Below are positions 1 through 5,171 of a DNA stretch of 5,171 bases, in pieces. Numbering within the stretch: position 1 is the first letter of the stretch; each line of letters starts with the position of its first letter. The notes below the pieces were generated by a model. The model searched no databases. It was not told the DNA's origin and saw only the letters and a list, made by a program, of their open reading frames with translations. A program made the position numbers and the translations under genes. Source of the stretch: Candidatus Babeliales bacterium (GTDB lineage: Bacteria > Babelota > Babeliae > Babelales > CAIQNR01); NCBI GenBank assembly GCA_021735725.1, contig JAIPGS010000060.1:1-5171 (forward strand), written 5' to 3'.

Positions 1-129
1 TGAGAAGAGACCCCACCAAGGAATTGATGGCAAAACTCCTTTGAAAAAATTAAAAAGTTAAGATATCATTATGAATAATATTGTGAAAAAAATAACAAAA
101 ATCTGTCACCGAAACTATGAACCTATACA
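1..129 (+). mobile_element. Right end of an IS481/IS3-like insertion sequence (partial)
   Basis: The transposase tail ends at 61 and is followed by about 68 nt of non-coding AT-rich sequence. The segment 103-129 ends in ...CCTATACA, so its reverse complement starts TGTATAGGTTCATAG. IS481 and IS3 elements normally have TG...CA ends, so 129 is a plausible outer end. Support for this boundary is that the palindromic repeat described at 130-287 begins at the very next base, and its left copy lacks the flank that its right copy has. The left IS end and the target duplication lie outside the window, so the boundary is inferred. Confidence 0.55.
2..61 (+). CDS. 3' end of an integrase-type transposase (partial, cut by window edge)
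   Basis: Reading from base 2, the open frame gives EKRPHQGIDGKTPLKKLKS and then a TAA stop at 59-61. The pattern RPHQ-x-x-x-GKTP-x-x-x-L is the typical extreme C-terminus of DDE integrase-core (rve) transposases of the IS481 and IS3 groups, where it follows the last catalytic glutamate. Only 19 codons are visible, so the catalytic triad, the start and the intactness of the gene cannot be judged. It lies on the opposite strand to every other gene here and converges on pth. The family call rests on this short motif alone; IS481 against IS3 orfB cannot be decided from it. Confidence 0.72.
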   Translation, partial: EKRPHQGIDGKTPLKKLKS

Positions 130-287
130 ATTGCGAGCGGAGCGCGGCAATCCAGGTTAATTTAAATTTTATTCATTATTATTTTTTAAAAATAATTAAC
201 ATTGTTCTATTTTTCATACGTTATTGAAGATATCTTGAATCAGAATTTTTTCTGAATCAACCTGGATTGCCGCGCTCCACTAGCAAT
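130..287. repeat. Inverted pair of GC-rich palindromic (REP/MITE-like) units
   Basis: The arms are 130-158 and 259-287. Positions 139-158 are the exact reverse complement of 259-278 (20 of 20), and over the full 29 nt the match is 27 of 29, with differences at 135/282 and 138/279. Each arm is itself a short imperfect palindrome: ATTGC at 130-134 faces GCAAT at 147-151, and the same pair recurs at 266-270 and 283-287. The arms are strongly GC-rich in an AT-rich setting, and 100 nt of A/T-rich sequence separate them. Short ATTGC...GCAAT units of this kind are dispersed between genes in many bacteria, so this looks like a paired REP or MITE-type element. As RNA it would fold into a long hairpin and could protect or end the pth transcript. 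Confidence 0.8.
240..255. repeat. Small hairpin inside the repeat spacer
   Basis: TCAGAA at 240-245 pairs with TTCTGA at 250-255 around a TTTT loop. The heptamer TGAATCA also occurs twice in direct orientation, at 236-242 and 253-259, overlapping this hairpin. No function is evident. It may be part of the internal structure of the surrounding inverted-repeat element. Confidence 0.4.
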
Positions 288-355
288 GACGTCGAAGAAG
301 GTGTATTTTTGTGGTGATAGACTGTTTTTATGTAATATTATTTTTAATACATTTT

Positions 356-883
356 TTATTCTTCAAAAAAATTTTCTATCATTACAATAGCTTCATCTAT
401 TAATCGATTAATGTCTGCGTTCTCTTCTTGAAAATTACTCAGCACATACGTTGATACATCTTCTTTATTATCAGGTCTTCCAATTCCAAAACGTAGTCGC
501 CAAAATTCTTGCCCACACGCTTCAATAAGTGAACGAAGCCCATTATGCCCTCGATGAGACCCTCCTTTGCGTACAGCCAAAGTTCCAAATTTTTTTTCAA
601 GTTCATCATGTACCACTAACATATTTTCCGGTTTAATACCTTTTTTTTGTAAAAAAGAAATCACCTTTCCCGATGAGTTCATAAATGTTTGAGGTTTTAC
701 CACAAGAACCGAAAGCCCATTGATATGCACCGTTGCACACTGCATAGAATCTTTTAATGCCCAATTTTCCCCACACTGATCAACAAAAGCATCTACAACC
801 AAAAAGCCTATATTGTGACGATTAAATCGATATTGTGCCCCTGGATTACCCAAACCAATGATCGCTTTTATTTCTGTTTTCAT
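356..883 (-). CDS. pth: Peptidyl-tRNA hydrolase (Pth family)
   Basis: This cytosolic esterase cleaves the bond between peptide and tRNA on peptidyl-tRNAs that drop off ribosomes, recycling tRNA; it is essential in most bacteria. The 175-residue protein opens with the family signature IGLGNPG (9-15). It keeps the known catalytic and binding residues by eye alignment to E. coli Pth: N13, H23 (catalytic), M68-N69 in KPQTFMNSSG, D93 in HDEL, and H113-N114 in RGHNGLRS. FRLRFGIGRP-type sequence (WRLRFGIGRP, 128-137) is also typical. HDELE replaces the usual HDELD, a mild change. The length is somewhat shorter than the 194 residues of E. coli Pth, missing only C-terminal sequence. The ATG at 881-883 is right because IGLGNPG begins nine residues in, as in the family; the upstream AAAGAAAG is only a weak ribosome site. 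No promoter is evident in the 17 nt between the preceding terminator T-run and the start codon. Confidence 0.97.
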   Translation of the reverse strand: MKTEIKAIIGLGNPGAQYRFNRHNIGFLVVDAFVDQCGENWALKDSMQCATVHINGLSVLVVKPQTFMNSSGKVISFLQKKGIKPENMLVVHDELEKKFGTLAVRKGGSHRGHNGLRSLIEACGQEFWRLRFGIGRPDNKEDVSTYVLSNFQEENADINRLIDEAIVMIENFFEE

Positions 884-899
884 GATGACAACTTTCTTT

Positions 900-933
900 A
901 AAAAAATGGCCGGTGAATAATTTCACCAGCCAT
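900..933 (-). terminator. Intrinsic terminator of the skp-like gene
   Basis: Read on the minus strand, 933-922 pairs with 917-906 in a 12-bp stem with one G-U wobble (928/911) and a 4-nt ATTA loop. The stem is followed at once by seven T residues (906-900). It begins 24 nt after the stop codon of the upstream chaperone gene. On the plus strand the wobble becomes a C-A mismatch and no T-run follows directly, so the signal is directional and acts on minus-strand transcripts. The T-run ends only 16 nt before the pth start codon. Confidence 0.88.
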
Positions 934-957
934 AAAAACTTTTTAGTTTAACGTAAA

Positions 958-1509
958 TTAATTTTTAGATTTAGCTTTAGCTGCTTCATGTTCTTTATTA
1001 AGTTCATTAATTAAGATTGTAGTTTTATCAAGAGATTGATCTACAACAATTGCTTGTCCTTTAAAAAGTATAAGACCCCATCCAAGTTTGTTTCCGACCG
1101 CAACAATTTTCTTTGTCACAGTTTCACCAAAATCTTCTTGCAATTTTTGCATTTCAGCTTGAAGAGCATTCATCATAGACATACGTTTTTGAGCAAGTGC
1201 TTGTAATTCTTCTTGAAGTTTAGTTTTTGCTTCATCTTTAACTGCATCACCTTGCATTTTTTTAGCTTTTTCTTCCATGTCTTTATTAAGCTTTTCCATT
1301 GGGTCAGCTTTTTTCTTCATAGTTATTTCAAGATTATCTCTCAGTTCTTTTAATGGCTTTGCATCTATAATAACTTTTTCGATATCAAGATATACAGCTT
1401 GTTTTACAGCTAAAGATGCTTCAGGGTTCTTTTTTAATTCAGCTGCTTTTACAAAAGAAGCAGACGTTGCCAACAAAAGAAATAATGCAAAAAAACGTTT
1501 CGTATTCAT
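958..1509 (-). CDS. OmpH/Skp-like periplasmic chaperone
   Basis: Skp-family proteins are periplasmic trimers that hold unfolded outer-membrane proteins between the Sec translocon and the BAM complex. The 183-residue product starts with a clear signal peptide: K4-R5, a hydrophobic run at about 6-19, and a probable cut after V20-K21-A22. The mature part has a short beta segment near KQAVYLDIEKVI (36-47). A long lysine-, glutamate- and methionine-rich helical region follows at about 55-130 and fits the coiled-coil tentacles. The C-terminal segment (about 134-172, with GWGLILFKGQAIVVDQSLDKT) matches the family's closing strand pattern. The ATG at 1507-1509 is preceded by AAAGGT at 9 nt. A promoter lies upstream and a strong terminator follows, so the gene can be its own transcription unit. 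In many Gram-negatives skp sits between bamA and lpxD; neither is here. The gene implies an outer membrane. Confidence 0.85.
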   Translation of the reverse strand: MNTKRFFALFLLLATSASFVKAAELKKNPEASLAVKQAVYLDIEKVIIDAKPLKELRDNLEITMKKKADPMEKLNKDMEEKAKKMQGDAVKDEAKTKLQEELQALAQKRMSMMNALQAEMQKLQEDFGETVTKKIVAVGNKLGWGLILFKGQAIVVDQSLDKTTILINELNKEHEAAKAKSKN

Positions 1510-1568
1510 TAAGAAATACCTTTCACTTTAATAGTTTAAAATTTACCTACAATCAACAGTTTCAATCA

Positions 1569-1597
1569 AATGTAACCTGTTTATTTAAACTCGTCAA
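1569..1597 (-). promoter_or_regulatory. Sigma70-type promoter for the skp-like gene
   Basis: On the minus strand TTGACG (1597-1592) and TACATT (1574-1569) are separated by exactly 17 nt. The -35 box matches five of six consensus bases, and the -10 box keeps the key first A and last T. Transcription would start near 1562 and leave a leader of about 50 nt carrying the AAAGGT ribosome site. The -35 box starts 3 nt after the stop codon of the upstream pump gene. A second, weaker pair (TTGATT 1556-1551, TATTAA 1533-1528, also 17 nt apart) would start too close to the ribosome site to be preferred. Confidence 0.6.
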
Positions 1598-1599
1598 TT

Positions 1600-4290
1600 T
1601 CACTTATTCTCTTTATAAATAACAATCCATTTTCGTACTTCTTCAATACATAAAAGCACAACCCCTGCCGTCAAAATAAATTTCCAATAGTTCCATCCTA
1701 AAGGCACAACTTTAAAAATTCGTTGCCCCCATGAACTATATAAAATAGAACATAATAAAACAGGAATAATACACAGAACAGTAAGCATCCATTTATTTCC
1801 TGTTAATTTTAAAGAAAAAACAGAGTGATGTAATGACCGGCAATTCAATGCCATAACCCACTGACACACAGTAAGTGTTACCATACAAAGAGTTCGTGCC
1901 AAAGCTAAATCTTTGTATGCATACATAAAAAAACATCCAAAAGAAAGAATTGCTACCACTCCAGATTGGTAGATAACACGCATAATAAGATCTGTTGAAA
2001 TAAGTTTTTTATGTGTTTTAAGCCAATTTTTATTCAGCATTCCCGGCTCTTCTTCTTCAAGTGCAAGTGCTGAATCTAAAAAACCATCCGTTACTAAATT
2101 AAGCCATAAAATATGAGGGGCCAATAAAGGAAGTGGCATTTTAAAAACAAATGCCCCAACAAGCACCATAATCTCTGAAAAATTTGTGGTAAAAAAATAA
2201 AGCGTCACACGTTTTAATGTCATAAAAATATGTCTTCCTTGCGCAACAGCTGCAGGCAAACTATTAAATGCATCTTTTAACAAAATAACGCGCGCTTTTC
2301 TTTTTGCAAGTTCTGTGCCAGAAGCCGCAAGCGTGATGCCAACGTGTGCAATTCCAAGAGCAAGCACATCATTCACGCCATCCCCTACCATCCCTGTTGT
2401 TGCGCCACATTTACTTAACATACAAGAAAGAACAAGATCAAATTTATCTTGAGGAGAAACACGCGCATACACGCGCGGAAAACTTTCAAGAATTCCTCCG
2501 TCTGTATCACACGCATGTTTTCCGATATCCTTAAAAAGATGTTTCGCATCTTTACCTTCAACTACAATTCCCTGCTGATCTATAATTCCAACTTCTTGTG
2601 CAATATGACGAGCAGTTTTAATATTATCGCCTGTTGCCATAATAAGTGTAATACCCGCATCTTGTAGTTGTTGAATCGTTTCTTTTGCCCCTGCACGTGG
2701 AGTATCATTCATTCCATAATACCCAATCAAAGAACCTGCAATTTTTAATGTGATAACAAATTTTTCACCTGCTTCTGTCATCCCAGGAAAAGGCTTTTCT
2801 AGCCGTGCATGAACCACGCCAATAACACGCAATCCTTTATCAAAATAAGTCTCCAATAATTTTTTTTGTGTCTCTGTTGGAATAAAACCATCTTTTTCTA
2901 AAGACTCAGGAGATCCAATTAAAAATAATTCTGTGCCATTATTATGAGTATATAACCCACTATGTTGCTGATGAAAAGAACTAAAGGGAAATTCATGAAG
3001 TAATGTATACTGTTGACGTATTTCAAATTCGTCCATTCCTAATTTTTGTGCCGCACGCAACAGTGCCGCTTCTGTGCTATTTCCTTTTACTTGGTATAAA
3101 TCTTGTTTTTCAGAAAAAGTAACTTGTGCATGATTCAATAATACTGTTGCCGTTGTCATAATTTTTAACGGTTCTAAAGCATCTTTAAATGTAATTTTTG
3201 TTTCATGTAAAAGGACATCTCCTTCAGGTTCATATCCTGAGCCAGTCACACTATATTCATTTTCTCCTGCAATAATATGAGATACCATTAATTGATTGCA
3301 GGTAACCGTTCCTGTTTTATCAAGAATTAAAGTATTCATTCTTCCCAGAGCTTCTACTACTTGTAGTTTTTTTACAAGAACATTTTTTTTAGCCATTCGG
3401 TATGCGCCAGAAACAAAAGCAAGCGTCATAATCATTGGAAGCCCTTGCGGAACAACACAAATAAATAATGCTGTTAACGCTGCCAAAAGTTCTGCAAATG
3501 GTCTGCCTGTTAAAATTCCCACAACAAGAAGGAAAAAACATAATCCCGTAATACTAACTAAAATAACTTTTAAAAGGTGCGTTAAATCTTCTTTAAAGGG
3601 CATCTCTGGTTCTATAGATTCAATCATGCTATGAAGCGCGCCCCAATATGTTTTTTTTCCGATCGCAGTTATTATCGCCTTGCCGTACCCATACTCAACA
3701 AATGAACCCGAAAATACCATATTTTTTTGATCCAAAACATCAACAGTACCTTCTAAAGCGTCTGTTTCTTTTTTAACTACTTCTGTCTCACCAGTCAACA
3801 TTGACTCGTTCACACAAAAATCTGTTACTTCAATAACACGCGCATCAGCAGGAATCTTATCCCCTTCTTGAAAAAGAATAATATCTCCAGGCACAAGATC
3901 TGCATCAGAAATAACTATTTTTTTCCCATCTCGTATAACTAAAGAAGACCCCTTTGTGTACTCTTTAAGTTGATCTGCCAGTAATGCTATTCTTCCTTCC
4001 TGGAACGTTCCAAAAATACCATTTAATAAAAGAATTCCTGAAATAATAAAAGCGTCAAACTGAGACCCTGCAAAAAAAATAATTACTGCTGATCCAAGAA
4101 GAAGATAGACAAGTGGATCATGAAACTGACTTATAAAAACATAAAAAAGCGATTTTCCAACCGCTTTTTTAATAACATTACTTCCATATTTTTTTTTATA
4201 AACTTTTACCTGATCAGAATATAAACCAGAATCCACATCTGTTCCAAAAAAATCTAAAACAGACTCTATCGTTTCTTGATAATAAAGCAT
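1600..4290 (-). CDS. P2-type cation-transporting ATPase (Ca2+-ATPase-like)
   Basis: This is a complete 896-residue inner-membrane ion pump driven by ATP through an aspartyl-phosphate. In order it has: an N-terminal cation-ATPase domain (1-45); TM1-TM2 (about 50-95); an actuator domain with LTGET (165-169); TM3-TM4 (about 240-290) with PQGLP (281-285); the phosphorylation motif DKTGT (D324); a nucleotide domain with KGNSTE (402-407); hinge DTPR (529-532); TGDN (553-556); MVGDGVND (634-641); then six C-terminal TM segments. TM5 N703 and E706 and TM6 N731, T734 and D735 match SERCA Ca2+ ligands N768, E771, N796, T799 and D800. The TM4 and TM8 glutamates (SERCA E309 and E908) are glutamines here, Q282 and Q810. 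No metal-binding CPx motif is present, which rules out a heavy-metal P1B pump. Substrate is therefore uncertain: Ca2+, another divalent ion, or a monovalent ion. The ATG at 4288-4290 has AAGGTGG at 9 nt, a near-perfect ribosome site. The gene shows no frameshift. Confidence 0.93.
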   Translation of the reverse strand: MLYYQETIESVLDFFGTDVDSGLYSDQVKVYKKKYGSNVIKKAVGKSLFYVFISQFHDPLVYLLLGSAVIIFFAGSQFDAFIISGILLLNGIFGTFQEGRIALLADQLKEYTKGSSLVIRDGKKIVISDADLVPGDIILFQEGDKIPADARVIEVTDFCVNESMLTGETEVVKKETDALEGTVDVLDQKNMVFSGSFVEYGYGKAIITAIGKKTYWGALHSMIESIEPEMPFKEDLTHLLKVILVSITGLCFFLLVVGILTGRPFAELLAALTALFICVVPQGLPMIMTLAFVSGAYRMAKKNVLVKKLQVVEALGRMNTLILDKTGTVTCNQLMVSHIIAGENEYSVTGSGYEPEGDVLLHETKITFKDALEPLKIMTTATVLLNHAQVTFSEKQDLYQVKGNSTEAALLRAAQKLGMDEFEIRQQYTLLHEFPFSSFHQQHSGLYTHNNGTELFLIGSPESLEKDGFIPTETQKKLLETYFDKGLRVIGVVHARLEKPFPGMTEAGEKFVITLKIAGSLIGYYGMNDTPRAGAKETIQQLQDAGITLIMATGDNIKTARHIAQEVGIIDQQGIVVEGKDAKHLFKDIGKHACDTDGGILESFPRVYARVSPQDKFDLVLSCMLSKCGATTGMVGDGVNDVLALGIAHVGITLAASGTELAKRKARVILLKDAFNSLPAAVAQGRHIFMTLKRVTLYFFTTNFSEIMVLVGAFVFKMPLPLLAPHILWLNLVTDGFLDSALALEEEEPGMLNKNWLKTHKKLISTDLIMRVIYQSGVVAILSFGCFFMYAYKDLALARTLCMVTLTVCQWVMALNCRSLHHSVFSLKLTGNKWMLTVLCIIPVLLCSILYSSWGQRIFKVVPLGWNYWKFILTAGVVLLCIEEVRKWIVIYKENK

Positions 4291-4388
4291 TTATGTATCC
4301 CACCTTAAAAAATCTTTTTTTATATTTAATTAAAGGGAAGCGTAACATACAGGATTTAAAGAGTATAGAGTTATGCTCCTGTCCCAAT

Positions 4389-5123
4389 TCAAGAAGAATA
4401 AGATCCTTCCATAGAAAAATTATCAAACAATTTAAAAGCATCTACCGATTTTTTTAAATACGTATAATGAATCCCAACAAAATCAATATTATATGGCTTA
4501 AGCGCGCGTTCAACAGCATAAATATTTTTAATTTTATCATCTATAAAAACAACGCGTTGTGGCCAATAATTTATTCTATGAAACAATTCAAGTAATGATT
4601 CACCCTTGTCTCCTGCCCCACAAAAGAACATTCCTTGTGTATATTTTCCTGGAACTTTATCAAAAACAAATTCTTCTTCAAATCCGTTATCTAAAAAGTT
4701 CAAACCAAGATCTGCTATAAAATCGATTGTCAACTGAATTAAAGGATAAGAACGAGCAGTGAGTACAATAACCTTTTGTGCTTGTTGTTGTGTTTTTTTC
4801 ACTACATCAAATGTTACATCCTCAACAAATTCTAATTTAAAACCATTACTATGTTGCGCTTCAAAATAAATAGGAAGCGCAAGATCCCAGGCTTTTTGAG
4901 GAGTTAATCCATGTTCAATAAAGTTTTGTACATGTGCATATAACCATTGATCCCCACCCCATCCTGTTGTGTTATTTTCTTTTGCCAAAGTATTATCAAT
5001 ATCAAATAAAACAAGCGTATCTTTATGTGTATATTCCAAAACAGTAGCAATAGAATCAGTTTCTATAATTTTTGCAGAAAGTGATGAAACTAAAAACGCC
5101 AGTATAATAAAACTTTTTTTCAT
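4389..5123 (-). CDS. Exported DUF2608 family protein, HAD-superfamily fold
   Basis: The 244-residue product begins with a signal peptide (K2-K3, hydrophobic 5-15, probable cut after L15-S16-A17), so it should act in the periplasm or outside. The mature part has all four HAD phosphohydrolase motifs: FDIDNT (40-45, nucleophile D41 and acid/base D43), VLTAR (120-124, T122), a lysine near GDKGES (K173), and FIDDK (193-197, D195 and D196). A cap-like insert with many aromatic residues lies between motifs I and II (about 50-105). This layout matches the DUF2608 family, known mainly from Legionella, chlamydia-like bacteria and Dependentiae. Its substrate is unknown; a phosphatase role is inferred from the motifs. 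The ATG at 5121-5123 has AAGG at 6 nt and places the signal peptide correctly. It is followed 97 nt on by the pump gene, with no clear terminator between them, so cotranscription is possible. Confidence 0.85.
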   Translation of the reverse strand: MKKSFIILAFLVSSLSAKIIETDSIATVLEYTHKDTLVLFDIDNTLAKENNTTGWGGDQWLYAHVQNFIEHGLTPQKAWDLALPIYFEAQHSNGFKLEFVEDVTFDVVKKTQQQAQKVIVLTARSYPLIQLTIDFIADLGLNFLDNGFEEEFVFDKVPGKYTQGMFFCGAGDKGESLLELFHRINYWPQRVVFIDDKIKNIYAVERALKPYNIDFVGIHYTYLKKSVDAFKLFDNFSMEGSYSS

Positions 5124-5156
5124 GTAAATCCTTATCCTATCAGTGTAATAATGAGA

Positions 5157-5170
5157 TTATGATATCATAA
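5157..5170. promoter_or_regulatory. 14-bp perfect palindrome upstream of the DUF2608 gene
   Basis: TTATGATATCATAA is identical to its reverse complement. It is centred about 40 nt before the start codon of the exported HAD protein, where an operator or the -35 region would lie. Only weak promoter boxes are visible nearby (TTATGA and TACACT, 17 nt apart on the minus strand), and the first overlaps the palindrome. AT-rich palindromes can arise by chance, so a regulatory role is only a possibility. Confidence 0.3.
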
Positions 5171-5171
5171 A

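Larger units (their letters stand above)
62..355. other. Gene-free interval between the transposase stop and the pth stop
   Basis: These 294 nt hold the probable IS right end (to 129), the inverted repeat pair (130-287) and a 68-nt remainder. No convincing ORF, tRNA or other RNA gene is visible. The part next to pth (288-355) has no clear stem followed by a T-run on the minus strand, so the only strong structure available to end pth transcription is the inverted repeat pair. Confidence 0.6.

Noticed and set aside
130..287. CRISPR array
   Set aside because: There are only two repeat units, in opposite orientation and 100 nt apart, with no cas gene. A CRISPR array needs direct repeats at regular short spacing.
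1600..1602. Possible reassigned TGA codon (as in some candidate phyla)
   Set aside because: TGA ends the pump and the DUF2608 gene where family length predicts the C-terminus, and no in-frame TGA interrupts any gene, so the standard code fits.
1277..1622. Two plus-strand open frames of 84 and 68 codons over the skp-like gene and its upstream region
   Set aside because: They run antisense to a well-supported gene or its promoter, lack family features, and read as reverse-frame noise with the hydrophobic bias expected from antisense of lysine-rich sequence.
2346..3634. Three plus-strand open frames (2346-2534, 2449-2667, 3296-3634) inside the pump gene
   Set aside because: They are antisense to intact, motif-rich pump sequence, and their translations show no recognisable domain.
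1600..4290. Heavy-metal (P1B) or Mg2+ (MgtA-type) pump
   Set aside because: There is no CPC/CPx motif in TM4 and no N-terminal metal-binding domain. The TM5 and TM6 signature (N-x-x-E, NLVTDG) is that of Ca2+-ATPase-like P2 pumps.
4291..4388. Possible promoter for the pump gene (TATACT or TATAAA as -10 boxes on the minus strand)
   Set aside because: The -10-like boxes are good, but no acceptable -35 box lies at 16-18 nt. The nearest, TTGAAT before TATACT, is 19 nt away. In such AT-rich DNA the -10 matches alone carry little weight.
4214..4441. Minus-strand open frame of 75 codons bridging the DUF2608 and pump genes
   Set aside because: It overlaps both real genes in another frame and crosses the intergenic gap with its ribosome site. 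The translation is an out-of-frame copy of the DUF2608 C-terminus and the pump N-terminus.

Overview
The window reads as an AT-rich bacterial chromosome segment carrying four intact genes, all on the minus strand, next to the tail of an insertion sequence on the plus strand. A Skp/OmpH-type periplasmic chaperone points to an organism with an outer membrane. The exported DUF2608 HAD-like protein belongs to a family I associate with host-associated intracellular bacteria (Legionella, chlamydia-like organisms, Candidatus Dependentiae/TM6). Together with the low GC this makes a Dependentiae-like or similar endosymbiont my best guess, but that is inference, not proof. TGA ends two of the genes in the expected places, so the standard code is used.

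Layout from left to right: (1) positions 1-129 hold the last codons of an integrase-type transposase and the probable right end of its IS481/IS3-like element. (2) Positions 130-287 hold a GC-rich inverted repeat pair (29-nt arms, 27 matching) around an AT-rich 100-nt spacer; the IS end abuts the left arm. (3) 356-883 is pth, peptidyl-tRNA hydrolase. (4) 900-933 is a strong intrinsic terminator on the minus strand. (5) 958-1509 is an OmpH/Skp-like chaperone with a good sigma70-type promoter at 1569-1597. (6) 1600-4290 is a complete P2-type cation-pumping ATPase. (7) 4389-5123 is an exported DUF2608/HAD-superfamily protein. (8) A 14-bp perfect palindrome lies upstream of that gene at the window edge.

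In transcription order the genes run DUF2608 protein, cation pump, Skp-like chaperone, Pth. The gaps are 97, 90 and 74 nt, so this is a loose same-strand cluster rather than a tight operon. Three of the products act at or beyond the inner membrane (exported HAD protein, ion pump, periplasmic chaperone), while Pth is a cytosolic translation housekeeping enzyme. I see no shared pathway. The most notable points are the pump's changed ion-ligand and nucleotide-domain residues, the IS end sitting exactly at the edge of a palindromic repeat, and the position of pth directly behind a terminator. I found no clear sign of a new multi-gene system.
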